Origin: Chloroflexi bacterium TSY
Lineage (GTDB): Bacteria; Chloroflexota; Anaerolineae; Caldilineales; Caldilineaceae
DNA: 64,000 bases
Reading direction: 5' to 3'
NCBI GenBank assembly: GCA_019217005.1
Contig: JAHBNG010000023.1
Span: 62,001-126,000, forward strand
Shown: positions 8,574 to 17,121 of the stretch, piece after piece
Position numbering within the stretch: the first letter of the stretch is position 1
How the letters are laid out: each line of letters opens with the position of its first letter
The notes under the pieces: generated by a model
The model's database searches: none
What the model saw: only the letters and a program-made list of their open reading frames with translations
Told to the model about the DNA's origin: nothing
Made by a program: the position numbers and the translations under genes

Positions 8574-8636
8574 TAGTGCCAGTAAGGTTTATTGGTGCTT
8601 CCTTGTCAGCCCCCTGAGATCCTGAAGAGCGGGTTT

Positions 8637-8677
8637 ATTTTTGCTTGTGTAAACAATTTTCTGTTGTGTTGCTGCGG
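8637..8677. other. 41-bp conserved spacer motif, copy 1
   Basis: The stretch from ATTTTTGCTTGTGTAAACAA to GTTGCTGCGG matches 34 of 41 positions at 37921-37961 without gaps. It lies about 30 bases before the next gene start. It may be a remnant of a repeat or a shared regulatory segment. Confidence 0.45.
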
Positions 8678-8709
8678 AGTCTATACTGTGATCCATCGAG
8701 GACAACGTC

Positions 8710-9786
8710 ATGCCGACGACCGATACATTAACCGTTGCCCTGATCGGCGCAGGCAACATCGCCAATCGCCACCTGGCCAACCTGGAATACCTGAACAATA
8801 ATCGAGTGACAGCAATTTGCGACATTGATGAAGCGCGCGCACAGCAATTTGCCAGTCGCGTCGGAGCGAGCGTCTACACTGATTTCACCAATATGTTTGA
8901 ACGCGAGTCGGGTCTGGATGCCGTGATTCTTTGCACACCGCCGACCATCCGCAAAGAGATCTTTGAACTGGCCGTGGCGCACGAAGTCGCCATCTATTGT
9001 GAGAAACCACCCGCCAACACGGTGGAGGAGGCCCGCAAGATTGCCGATTTGGTGCGAAACAGCCATATGATCTGTAGCGTCGGGTTCCACATGCGATATT
9101 CACCTGCAGTGGACCGGTTTCGGGCACTTACCGCTGGACGCGCCATAAACATTGTGCAGAGTAGTTTCTTGAGTACGGCAGCGCTCACTCGCTCCCTGGA
9201 ACCCTGGTTCTTTATCCAAGAAAAGTCGGGCGGTCATATCATGGATCAGGCTATTCATGTCATTGACCTGTTGCGCTACGTGGTGGGTGACATCTCGCAT
9301 GTTCAGACTTTTGGCAACAACGTGCTTTGTCCCAAAGCCGACGACTTTACGATAGAAGACACGACTTGCACCAACCTACGTTTTGTTCATGGTGCTTCGG
9401 GGAGTCACATTCATTCCTGGGCAACATCGCGTGGTGGGGCCGAAATCCGCATTATGGGCGGTGATTTTTCACTTTCCTTGCAGGCCCATAGTCCACCCAA
9501 AGTGGAGGGCTGGTTGGGTGCGCCAGGACGAGAGCAAGAGGCCGTTGATGAAATCTTTGCACAAGGGCCAGCTATGGGACGGATCGGCCAGATTCCAGAG
9601 AATCGCGGTCCGAACGATCCGCCCGATCCACCTCACTGCGGTGGGTTGGAGGTTTTTCTGGATGCAGTGCGCACTGGGGATGCCAGCCAGATTCGCAGCC
9701 CGTATGAAGACGCAGTGACGTCGCTGGCAGTGGTGTTGGCGATGAATCGGTCGATTGAGTCGGGGCAGGTTGAGGCGATTGAGTGA
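8710..9786 (+). CDS. Gfo/Idh/MocA family NAD(P)-dependent oxidoreductase (second)
   Basis: 358 residues. N-terminal Rossmann motif ALIGAGNIANRHLANL, then VILCTPPTIR and CEKPPANTVEEA at about residues 95-108. The C-terminal part holds the family histidines in GGHIMDQAIHVIDLLRY and HIHSWATSRGG. It differs clearly from the gene at 7548, so it is not a recent duplicate; two such enzymes in a row often act on successive or epimeric sugar acids or inositols. Preceded by GAGGACAACGTC. The stop codon lies 29 bp before the hydrolase start chosen below. Confidence 0.9.
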   Translation: MPTTDTLTVALIGAGNIANRHLANLEYLNNNRVTAICDIDEARAQQFASRVGASVYTDFTNMFERESGLDAVILCTPPTIRKEIFELAVAHEVAIYCEKPPANTVEEARKIADLVRNSHMICSVGFHMRYSPAVDRFRALTAGRAINIVQSSFLSTAALTRSLEPWFFIQEKSGGHIMDQAIHVIDLLRYVVGDISHVQTFGNNVLCPKADDFTIEDTTCTNLRFVHGASGSHIHSWATSRGGAEIRIMGGDFSLSLQAHSPPKVEGWLGAPGREQEAVDEIFAQGPAMGRIGQIPENRGPNDPPDPPHCGGLEVFLDAVRTGDASQIRSPYEDAVTSLAVVLAMNRSIESGQVEAIE

Positions 9787-9814
9787 GTGCGGTATAAAGA
9801 AAAGGAGCAACGAC

Positions 9815-10492
9815 TTGATACACGCATATTTCTACGGAACGCAGAAGCCGCTACCAGCGGAATTCGACAACTACTTCGACATTACTGACACGGTTGTGAT
9901 TGAGATGGATATGTGTCGCGGCCATTTGGACGAAGGCCCTGGCGTCACTTGTCCATGCCCGCGTGGACGTGAAATTATCGACCCAGTGAATCGATTTAAT
10001 CAGGCCGCGCGCGAGTTGGGAATTCCCGTGATCCACATGCGGGCGGTCAATCGCAAAGGGGGGATCGACGATGTCAACGGGAATCGAGCCGCATGGCGGC
10101 AGGTTTTTCCGATGACGGTTGGTCCGATTCCAAATGCAGATATGCACAATATTGAGGGGTCTAAGTGGTGCGAGTTTGTAGTCGACGTTGCCGAGTCCGA
10201 TCTCACCGTCAATTCAAAGAAACGCTTGAGCGCTTTTTATCCGACGGATCTGGAGTTTTTGCTGCGCAATCTGCGACGGAACACGCTGATCATCACGGGG
10301 TTGATGACTGACTGCTGCGTTTTAAACAGCGCATTTGATGGCTCGAATCGTGGGTTCCAAGTCGTCGTCCCGCGCGACCTGACCCGAGGATTCAATCTTG
10401 AACTTGAGGACGCCGCGCTCAAAATCATCTCGCTCCACTTGGGTCTCGTTGTCGATTCCCAGGATCTCATTGCGATGTGGCATAGAACATGA
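9815..10492 (+). CDS. Isochorismatase-like cysteine hydrolase
   Basis: 225 residues from a TTG at 9815, chosen because AAAGGAG sits at 9800-9806 directly before it; a longer frame from 9755 overlaps the previous gene and lacks a site. The fold signature is present: VVIEMDMCRGHLDEGP with the aspartate near the start, a middle VIHMRAVN strand, and the nucleophile loop GLMTDCCVLNSAFD with the cysteine. Family members hydrolyse amides such as nicotinamide or N-carbamoyl compounds. The substrate is probably linked to the surrounding catabolic cluster. Its stop overlaps the sulfatase ATG by 4 bp. Confidence 0.85.
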   Translation: MIHAYFYGTQKPLPAEFDNYFDITDTVVIEMDMCRGHLDEGPGVTCPCPRGREIIDPVNRFNQAARELGIPVIHMRAVNRKGGIDDVNGNRAAWRQVFPMTVGPIPNADMHNIEGSKWCEFVVDVAESDLTVNSKKRLSAFYPTDLEFLLRNLRRNTLIITGLMTDCCVLNSAFDGSNRGFQVVVPRDLTRGFNLELEDAALKIISLHLGLVVDSQDLIAMWHRT

Positions 10493-12127
10493 AAAATCTT
10501 CCGCAAAATGTTATCTGGATCACTTCCGACCACATGCGCTTTGACAACATTGCTGCACATGGGAACCCTGTGATGGTGACGCCCACTCTGGATCGGCTGG
10601 TCAATCATGGCGTTTCATTTACCAATGCCTTTGTCCAGAATCCTGTTTGTGTGCCCAGCCGTTGTAGCTTTATGACCGGTCTTTACCCGCAACAAACGGG
10701 TGTCACCTGGAATGGACATAGTCTGCCGCATGATTTCTATCCAACAGTGGCTCACGTTTTTGGCGCCGCAGGTTACCAGACAACGCAGATCGGTAAGCTC
10801 CACTTTCAGCCCCATGAAGACAATGATTTGGAGGCAACACCCCGGCACAAGTATGGCTTTGACCTCTTCTATTCGGCTGAAGAACCAGGCTCAGTAGATC
10901 CAAATTTCAGGTTTAGAGAGAGAATTTGGGCTAATTAGTTGACATAAATACGTATTTGCCAGTCAATACCTAGCATTTACGTAAAATTTAAGCGATTTCT
11001 AGATATGAAATTGGCTGTTTTTGGCAACTGAGATCTGAAAAAATGGCCCCAAAATCCCTTCTCTCCCGACTGAAAATAGTCAAAAACGCCAAATTTGGAT
11101 CTACTGAGGCTGCTACGAGGACGCCTACATGACCTGATTGCGTACGGAATATCCAGAATACGTGGAAGAATTTCGCATTCCACGCTCCTCATCACCGGCA
11201 CGTCCGCGTAATGATCCCAGCCAAAGATACGCATATCTCGTTGAGGCACCGTGGGAGGCCAGCTTTAGTGGTTGGATCGCGACCATGGCGACCAATTTTC
11301 TCGACTATCGCAGCCGCCGCGACCCACACCACAAGCACTTTATGCATCTGGGGTTCTATGCACCACACCCTCCTCTCAACCCAACAAGCGAGATGTTTGC
11401 CCCATATGCCGAAGCGGAGATCCCGACGTTTCGCCATGGTGGCGAATCATATCCGGCGGCTCCCTTCAGCACCATGGCTCGCATGTGCCAACATTGGTCG
11501 GATGAACAGTTGATGACTTACAAGCGCTACTTTTACGCAATGGTGACGGGCGTGGATATGGCATTGGGGCGCATTCTGGATTGCTTGATCCAAATCGACC
11601 AGCTCGACGACACGCTGATTGTTTTCTCTTCCGACCACGGCGATATGCTGGGCGATCACCGTATGTTGGGAAAGGGGAACCAGATCTATTTTGACGAGGT
11701 GACGCGGGTTCCCTGGGTCATGCACTGGCCAAACGGATTCGGGACCGAAAGCCAGCGCATCGAAGGATTGGTGGAACTAGTCGATATGTTGCCGACCCTG
11801 TTGTGCTTGTGTGGTGGTCATGTGCCAGAGATGATGGTGGGCCGCTCTTATGCATCGGCTTTGATGACTAGACAGAAACCCGAGGCGCGTGAGGATGTAC
11901 TAGCTTATTCGCATCCCGGCTCGGCCATGCTGCGTTCGCATGATTACAAATACTGTCGTTTCCCCCACTTGGGAACTGAGTCTCTCTTTGATTTGCAGAA
12001 CGATCCCCACGAACAGAGAGATATCGCACAGAAACGTCCCGATATTGTTGACGAAATGAAAACAAGAATGCTCGATCGAGCGCTAGAGGCAAGTAGATCT
12101 CGCCGTGCACATCATTTCCTGTTTTAG
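10489..12127 (+). pseudogene. Type I sulfatase gene split by R1 and a nonsense codon
   Basis: The ATG overlaps the hydrolase stop. The first part (to about 10886) has the metal site WITSDHMRFDN and the formylglycine motif CVPSRCSFMTG, with Cys as the residue to be matured. R1 then interrupts the frame after EEPG. Removing R1 and one AGGCT copy gives EEPG-CYEDAYMT, but a TGA follows at 11132-11134 where TGG (Trp) would fit, then LRTEYPEY continues to FSSDHGDMLGDH, the second metal site, and the C-terminus at 12127. So there are two lesions. Before decay it removed sulfate esters, probably from a sugar, consistent with its catabolic neighbours. Confidence 0.88.
10892..11106. mobile_element. R1 MITE-like element, copy 1 (in sulfatase), 215 bp
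   Basis: Ends CAGTAGATCCAAATTT and AAATTTGGATCTACTG are 16-bp perfect inverted repeats. AGGCT flanks it on both sides (10887-10891 and 11107-11111) as a 5-bp target duplication. No coding capacity. Same orientation as the copy in recA. Confidence 0.9.
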
Positions 12128-12160
12128 GAATGGGAATTTAATAACTTGTACAGTTTGTGC

Positions 12161-12229
12161 GAGATTAGAGACTGAGAGATTAGAGATTACAAGGGCGGAA
12201 TCTCTCTATCTCTATTCTCACAATCTCCA
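12161..12229. repeat. Word-repeat hairpin (GATTAGAGA / TCTCTATC)
   Basis: GAGATTAGAGACTGAGAGAT on the left, TCTCTCTATCTCTATTCTCA on the right. Same word as the hairpin near 1029-1190. It stands about 35 bp after the sulfatase gene and is the main feature of the spacer. Confidence 0.5.
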
Positions 12230-12359
12230 AGTTATTTGCGGCTCATTCCTTAATACAGCGTCAACTAAGTTTTTGAATGTTTTTAGTCAGAGAAAATTAT
12301 CGATTACTTAATTTACACTGTACTTAATATATACTATCAAAATATAAAGGTAGACACTC

Positions 12360-13199
12360 GTGCCAACTCAACCATTCAAATTCAACTATGTCCTAGCTTC
12401 GTGTATGTATGGTACGCTGCCGCTGGCGGAAATTCTCCCCGAAGTATCCAAGATTGGTGCAGCTCATATTGATATTTGGCCCCGCAAGCATGGCAACCAG
12501 CGTGAACAGGTCGAAGCGATGGGCCACGCTGCCTTTGCACAGCTATTGCAAGCGCATAACATTCAGCTCGGTGTCTCAACCCGCTTTGACTTGGGACCGT
12601 TTGGTCTAGAGCCCGAGATGGACTTTGCACAGAAGTTTGGCACACGTCTTCTCGTCACAGGGAGCAGCGGCCCGAAGGGATTGAAAGGGTTGGAATTACG
12701 AGCCGCTGTCAAACAGTTTACTGAACAGATGAAGCCACATATTGCCACGGCAGAAGAACACGGTGTCAAAATCGCCATTGAGAATCATGGGAATGCCTTA
12801 ATCGAGTCGCCAGACTCAATGAAGTGGATGCTCGAGTTTGCCCAGTCAGACCATTTCGGTATTGCCCTCGCTCCCTATCATTTGCCAGATGATGCCCAAC
12901 TAGTGGCTCAACTCATCGAAGACCTGGGCAGCCGAATGTTCCTCTTTTATGCCTGGCAGCATGGCATGGGATGCATGGAGAAATTGCCCAAAGAACAGGA
13001 ACTCCTTCAGATGCCTGGTCGTGGATCCCTAGACTTTGTGCCGATTGTTGCATCTCTGACAACAATCGGATTTGATGGGTTTACCGAGATCTTTATGCAC
13101 CCTGTCCCGCGCGGGATCCCGATTTTAGATACACTTCCAGAGGTAACAGCCGAAATTAATCGGGCGCGTCACCATCTTGAGACACTTTTGAAGAAATGA
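12360..13199 (+). CDS. Sugar phosphate isomerase/epimerase-like TIM-barrel protein
   Basis: 279 residues starting at GTG 12360, with AAAGG ten bases before. Barrel elements characteristic of the AP-endonuclease-2/xylose-isomerase-like family are visible: HIDIWPRKHG near residue 37, the central GVKIAIENHGN with the metal-binding Glu at about 142, and the C-terminal GFDGFTEIFMHP. Family members isomerise or epimerise keto sugars or inosose with a divalent metal. Its place among oxidoreductases, a sulfatase and a dioxygenase fits carbohydrate breakdown. Exact substrate unknown. Confidence 0.82.
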   Translation: MPTQPFKFNYVLASCMYGTLPLAEILPEVSKIGAAHIDIWPRKHGNQREQVEAMGHAAFAQLLQAHNIQLGVSTRFDLGPFGLEPEMDFAQKFGTRLLVTGSSGPKGLKGLELRAAVKQFTEQMKPHIATAEEHGVKIAIENHGNALIESPDSMKWMLEFAQSDHFGIALAPYHLPDDAQLVAQLIEDLGSRMFLFYAWQHGMGCMEKLPKEQELLQMPGRGSLDFVPIVASLTTIGFDGFTEIFMHPVPRGIPILDTLPEVTAEINRARHHLETLLKK

Positions 13200-13317
13200 G
13201 AACTTTATAGTATCAAATCTGAGATCACATCCCCTGCAAGCTACCATGATTGGTCTACGTATCCATACAAATAGTCTGGAACCAGATAAAGACTACCCAG
13301 TGTAAGGCAAAAAATTC

Positions 13318-14154
13318 ATGGAAATCACCATTACAGCGCAAGAACTTGCTCAGGAAAAGCTATCTCACGAGCACTTGGCACAGGCAGTTAATGCAGTGCG
13401 CATGGATGGTTATGTGATCCTATCTGATGTGATTGATCATGAGCATGTAGATGTACTACGTGAGCGCATGGATGCTGATTCGCAGGAAAAGATCGCTGTG
13501 CAGAAGTGGGGTGGTGCTGGTCAGGTGGTGGGTCACCTACAGCAAGGCCCGCCACCGTTTGCACCCTACATCTTCCGCGATATTGTGGCCAATCCTTTTG
13601 CCATCCAGGTAACGCATGCAATCCTTGGGGATGGCCTATATAACCGTTTCTACAACGGCAATACAAACTGTCCTGGAAGCGGCACGCAGCCTCTTCACAC
13701 CGACGGACCACACTTATGGCCGGATATGCAGATTGCCCATCCGGCTGCCACATTGGTTGTCAACGTGGCGTTGATGGATGTCAGCGAAGAGGATGGTGCC
13801 ACCGAACTGTGGCCAGGGACCCACCTCATTCCCAGCAACGAACGACGCATCAGCCCAGAAAGCGAGGCCAAACGCCGCGAAATTGCCCCGCCGGTCTATG
13901 CCATAACTCGCAAAGGCAGCCTGCTCATCCGCGATGTACGGCTCTGGCACCGCGGCGTTCCCAATCGGTCGGATAAAGTGCGACACATGATCGCAATGAT
14001 TCATAACCGCTCCTGGTTACAACGTCCAGGTTCGCTTCTCTTTAATACAGGCTGCGAAGATGCCTTTCCTGAATCTCCGTTGGATCACAATGTTGAGTTT
14101 ACAGATAAACCGCTAGACTATCTTTTCCACCGATTTGCGACGATTCGGGATTAG
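13318..14154 (+). CDS. Phytanoyl-CoA dioxygenase (PhyH) family Fe(II)/2-oxoglutarate oxygenase
   Basis: 278 residues. The iron-binding facial triad is visible as HTDGPH (His and Asp, about residues 126-128) and a distal His in RLWHRGVPNRSDKVRHM, with the Arg of the same segment positioned for 2-oxoglutarate. NGNTNCPGSGTQPLHTD and the E-DGATELWPGTHL strand are family landmarks. It hydroxylates a small substrate using O2 and 2-oxoglutarate. Ends the catabolic cluster. A repeat-filled spacer follows. Confidence 0.88.
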   Translation: MEITITAQELAQEKLSHEHLAQAVNAVRMDGYVILSDVIDHEHVDVLRERMDADSQEKIAVQKWGGAGQVVGHLQQGPPPFAPYIFRDIVANPFAIQVTHAILGDGLYNRFYNGNTNCPGSGTQPLHTDGPHLWPDMQIAHPAATLVVNVALMDVSEEDGATELWPGTHLIPSNERRISPESEAKRREIAPPVYAITRKGSLLIRDVRLWHRGVPNRSDKVRHMIAMIHNRSWLQRPGSLLFNTGCEDAFPESPLDHNVEFTDKPLDYLFHRFATIRD

Positions 14155-14216
14155 CTAGATTCCTGTTGTTTGAGACATCGTTCGCTTCCTCTCAATCACC
14201 TCCACCCTAATTCTAC

Positions 14217-14470
14217 TAGGTTCTGTTGACATTTAGTATTGTTTACTTACATCGACACCGCTACGATTTAGTTACATCGCGCCCCCTTTTACAAGGGATT
14301 CTCTCAGAGAAGGGTGGTCGCGATGTAACTAAATCGTAGCGGTGTCGATGTAAGTAAACAATACACATTTAGAGTGCGCTCTCAGAGCGTTGGTCGCTCT
14401 GGGCAATGATTCCTCTGAGGAGATTGTGGTGCTACGCACCCACTGCGTGAGCAAATGTCAACGACTCCTA
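14217..14470. repeat. R5 inverted-repeat element, copy 2, interrupted by R6
   Basis: Begins TAGGTTCTGTTGACATTT and ends AAATGTCAACGACTCCTA, with TA at both outer ends. Inside it matches the R5 copy at 30953-31047 (GAGTGCGCTCTCAGA, CGTTGGTCGCTCTGGGCA, CCTCTGAGGAGA). A 127-bp R6 element has been inserted into the left arm. The TA ends suggest a Tc1/IS630-type mobilising transposase. Confidence 0.8.
14237..14363. repeat. R6 inverted-repeat element nested in R5 (127 bp)
   Basis: Nearly all of it is one long inverted repeat: about 44 bp starting TATTGTTTACTTACATCGAC pair perfectly with the right end. It is flanked by GACATTTAG at 14228-14236 and CACATTTAG at 14364-14372, a 9-bp target duplication with one mismatch. 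Single copy in the window. Confidence 0.8.
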
Positions 14471-14634
14471 AAATTCCACGGAGATACAACGAATTTCGGT
14501 GCAACGCAGTTGGCAACGCGATTGGCAACGTCTGCGCAACGAGCGATTGCTAATCTAAAAGCCGTTGTCTGTACAGACACAAAATCTATATAACGCAGCT
14601 ATCACAAATGGCTGTGCAATCTTTTTAGGTTCTG

Positions 14635-14733
14635 TGAGGTCTTGTGGGGTAGATGTTGGATAGTTTGTTGGTTGGCTGGTTTGTTAACCAACTATCTAAC
14701 CAACAAACCAACTGAAAACCGCACAATTCCTCA
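14635..14733. repeat. R11 repeat unit, copy 1 (TGAGG ends around a GTTGG word hairpin)
   Basis: Outer arms TGAGGTCTTGTGGGGTAGAT and ACCGCACAATTCCTCA are imperfect inverted repeats. The core is a hairpin of the word GTTTGTTGGTTGGCTGG with its complement. The unit occurs again in reverse orientation at 41894-41979 with the arms well conserved and the core differing in word number, so it is a mobile or dispersed unit with a changeable core. Confidence 0.65.
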
Positions 14734-14769
14734 GACAACCTCTTTTCATTTACAAAAGGAGCAAATATT

Positions 14770-15770
14770 ATGTTTATGCAATCTATTGTTTTCCGTGTTT
14801 TTGCTGTGCTGTTTCTACTTACTTTGGCAGTTTTTGGATCAGTCCATCCAACCATGGCTCGTTCCGCCAGTCGTCATGCCAACCTGGAGAATACTTGTCA
14901 AGGCTCCACGGTTACCATTGCGGGCGATCAGAACAACAACACATTAATCGGCACTTCTGGGGATGATGTTATCCACGGTTTTGGCGGCAATGATGTCATT
15001 CATGGTGGAGGCGGCAACGATATCATATGCGGTGGCGATGGGGATGATTGGGTCTACGCTGGCCCCGGCAACAACAAAGTCGATGGCGGCGACGGTAGCG
15101 TTGATCAGATTATGTATGACATTTCAGACAGTCCGGTTTTCGTCAATCTGGTGTCTGGTATTGGAAAGACCGCTCTCTACGTAGATACATTGAGCGGGAT
15201 TGAAAAAGTTGTGGGTTCCGACTACGATGACATTATTATCGGCAATGATGACGCAAACATACTTTGGGGACGCGACGGCAATGACATAGTCCTAGGTGGC
15301 GGTGAAGCGGATACGATCACTGGCGGAACAGGTGATGACACGCTCTACGGGGGTGATGGAGATGATTGGCTCGTTGGCCACGAAGGAAACGACCGATCTA
15401 TGGGGGCATTGGGAACGACAAGCTTTGGGGCGTATCTGGGCAGGATCACCTCGACGGGGGTGATGGCACCGAAGACAAGGCCTCATTTGAACTGTATCCT
15501 TGTGGTGTTGATGTGGATCTAAGCTGGCATCGAGCCATTCCCATGCAATCGGGCCCGTCATGCGATTTTAGCGTCACCCTGTTCAATGTCGAAATTGTTC
15601 TCGGATCGAGTTTCAACGATTCTATCGTTGGAAATAGTCAACCAAACGAACTCTATGGTCGAGACGGCGACGATACACTTAAAGCTGGGCACAGCAACGA
15701 TCTGCTCAGTGGCGGTGATGGGACTGATACATGTACTGGTGGGATACAAGAATCATGTGAGTCTTCGTAA
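14770..15770 (+). pseudogene. Secreted RTX (haemolysin-type calcium-binding repeat) protein, frameshifted
   Basis: The ATG at 14770 follows AAAAGGAG. A signal peptide (about residues 1-31, ending TMARS) leads into RTX nonapeptides of the GG.G.D... type such as GNDIICGGDGDDWVYAG and GGTGDDTLYGGDGDDW, which bind calcium in a parallel beta-roll. Near 15394 the frame is lost: GHEGND continues correctly only in another frame as IYGGIGNDKLWG, consistent with one missing base (CCGATC where CCGGATC fits). The second part runs to 15770 with more repeats and a Cys-containing end. About 330 residues if repaired. Could be a sequencing error; otherwise the secreted protein is truncated. Confidence 0.8.
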
Positions 15771-15867
15771 TACCTACATGTTTATCGAACACCCCCAATT
15801 GATGAACTCGCCAAACTGGTCATCGATCGATAAGAGTTGATAGTTAACAGCTGAAAAGGAGAGTATT

Positions 15868-16101
15868 ATGTCAAATATTAAACAATTTCAAGTCAACATC
15901 GGTTTTGGTGAAGCGCCGAGTGTCTACATCAACCTATACGACGAGAATCAGCAAGTTGGTCGCATCGACGTCTCGGATCCAGCGGCATATACGCAGGTGG
16001 CACTTGCTATCGAGATGTTGCGAGTCGGCAATTCTGTTAGTTGGCATGAAGATGCAGAGGTTCTAAGCTTTGGTGCATTGTGCACAGATGTGTACGGATA
16101 A
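15868..16101 (+). CDS. Small hypothetical protein, 77 residues
   Basis: Strong ribosome binding site AAAAGGAGAG 8 bases before the ATG. The product starts with beta-strand-like segments (FQVNIGFGEAPSVYINLYDE) and then a helix (DPAAYTQVALAIEMLR). No cysteine pair, signal peptide or known domain is visible. A clear terminator-like hairpin follows at 16110-16155, so this is a real, separately terminated gene, possibly cotranscribed with the RTX gene 97 bp upstream. Confidence 0.65.
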   Translation: MSNIKQFQVNIGFGEAPSVYINLYDENQQVGRIDVSDPAAYTQVALAIEMLRVGNSVSWHEDAEVLSFGALCTDVYG

Positions 16102-16109
16102 GTTTGGCT

Positions 16110-16155
16110 GGAGTGGTGGACGGGTCTATATATCCCTGCCCACCACTCTCCTTTT
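16110..16155 (+). terminator. Rho-independent terminator-like hairpin
   Basis: GGAGTGGTGG (16110-16119) pairs with CCACCACTCTCC (16140-16151), followed by TTTT. It ends the small gene at 15868 and faces the end of the convergent lipoprotein gene. Confidence 0.7.
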
Positions 16156-16187
16156 GACCCATAACGCTCGCTCGTTCCTGTCCTAGG

Positions 16188-16991
16188 TCAGGGTAAATTG
16201 GGATTCATTTCATTCAGCTGTTCCCAGTCAACATAAGAGTTTAAGTATGCCGCCAAATGTAAAGACGCCACAATTTTGTCGTGTTCTCCAATGTTTAGTG
16301 TGCTAATCCTGCTTGTTTGGGTATCAGATTGATTTTCTAATCCTGCCTCCCAGATTGGAAAACTATAATGAATTGTCTCACTCTGGACATTCTGCAAATC
16401 TTCAGTCGTTTGAATATCATAGAGATTGTAGAAAGCAACAAACACTTCTGGATCCTCGAAATCAGAAGCTAAGTATTGGTTGGTCAATATTACATTCGGC
16501 CATTCGTTGAGCGGTGTTTGGCTGATGTTTTGGATATCAAATTCGGGTAGTATTTCAATATGCGTTTGGAAATCTTCAGAATAAACTTGGATTAGGGGAG
16601 CCAATTGATCTTTTGCGTAGTCAGGGCAAGCAATTGCTAGGGATTCAGTTATTGGTGGCTCGAAAATTCCTGGGCAGGCCTTAATATCTCCGTCGCAATT
16701 TTCCTCAGGTTCACAGTGACAAAACACCCCTCCATTTGTAATTATAAAATCTGGTGGACTCTCAAATACAATCACTGGCGATATTTCCTCTGATTGACGT
16801 GAAGCCACAGTGGCCCGACAGCGTGAACAATACTTTCTACATTCCCTATTCTTCTTACAATCACATTCACGACAATATTCTTCAAGAGCATCATTTTGCT
16901 CTGCAGTATTTGCAATCTGCAGACAGCCAGCTAATGCAAATAGGCTAATCAAACAAAAGCAATACATGGCAAAGACAGCGTTCAGTTTCAT
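16188..16991 (-). CDS. Cysteine-rich lipoprotein of unknown function
   Basis: 267 residues. The N-terminus is a lipoprotein signal ending FALAGC, with Cys at about position 23. A cysteine cluster follows (YCRECDCKKNRECRKYCSRC), then further CHCEPEENC and CPG pairs, suggesting a disulfide knot or metal-binding region outside the membrane. The C-terminal half has a substrate-binding-protein-like flavour (LIQVYSEDFQTHIEILPEF, then WPNVILTNQYLA), which hints at a degenerate periplasmic binding fold; this is uncertain. An R4 hairpin sits 21 bp upstream of the ATG. Confidence 0.6.
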   Translation of the reverse strand: MKLNAVFAMYCFCLISLFALAGCLQIANTAEQNDALEEYCRECDCKKNRECRKYCSRCRATVASRQSEEISPVIVFESPPDFIITNGGVFCHCEPEENCDGDIKACPGIFEPPITESLAIACPDYAKDQLAPLIQVYSEDFQTHIEILPEFDIQNISQTPLNEWPNVILTNQYLASDFEDPEVFVAFYNLYDIQTTEDLQNVQSETIHYSFPIWEAGLENQSDTQTSRISTLNIGEHDKIVASLHLAAYLNSYVDWEQLNEMNPNLP

Positions 16992-17011
16992 AGCGGTTTC
17001 CTTGTTGAGAT

Positions 17012-17075
17012 GTCACTTAAACTTCGGACAATCGGACAGTTGCCTGTCGAGAGACAATTGTCTGAAGTTTTAATG
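17012..17075. repeat. R4 inverted-repeat hairpin, copy 1
   Basis: GTCACTTAAACTTCGGACAA on one side and ATTGTCTGAAGTTTTAATGA on the other form a stem around the arm-internal GGACAGTTGCCTGTCG. It lies just upstream of the lipoprotein start. Relatives: 19812-19882, 23991-24060, 44197-44266, 60756-60835. Confidence 0.75.
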
Positions 17076-17121
17076 ATTTGGCAATTAAATTTGTATATGA
17101 GAATACTCAGTTGCAAAGTGA

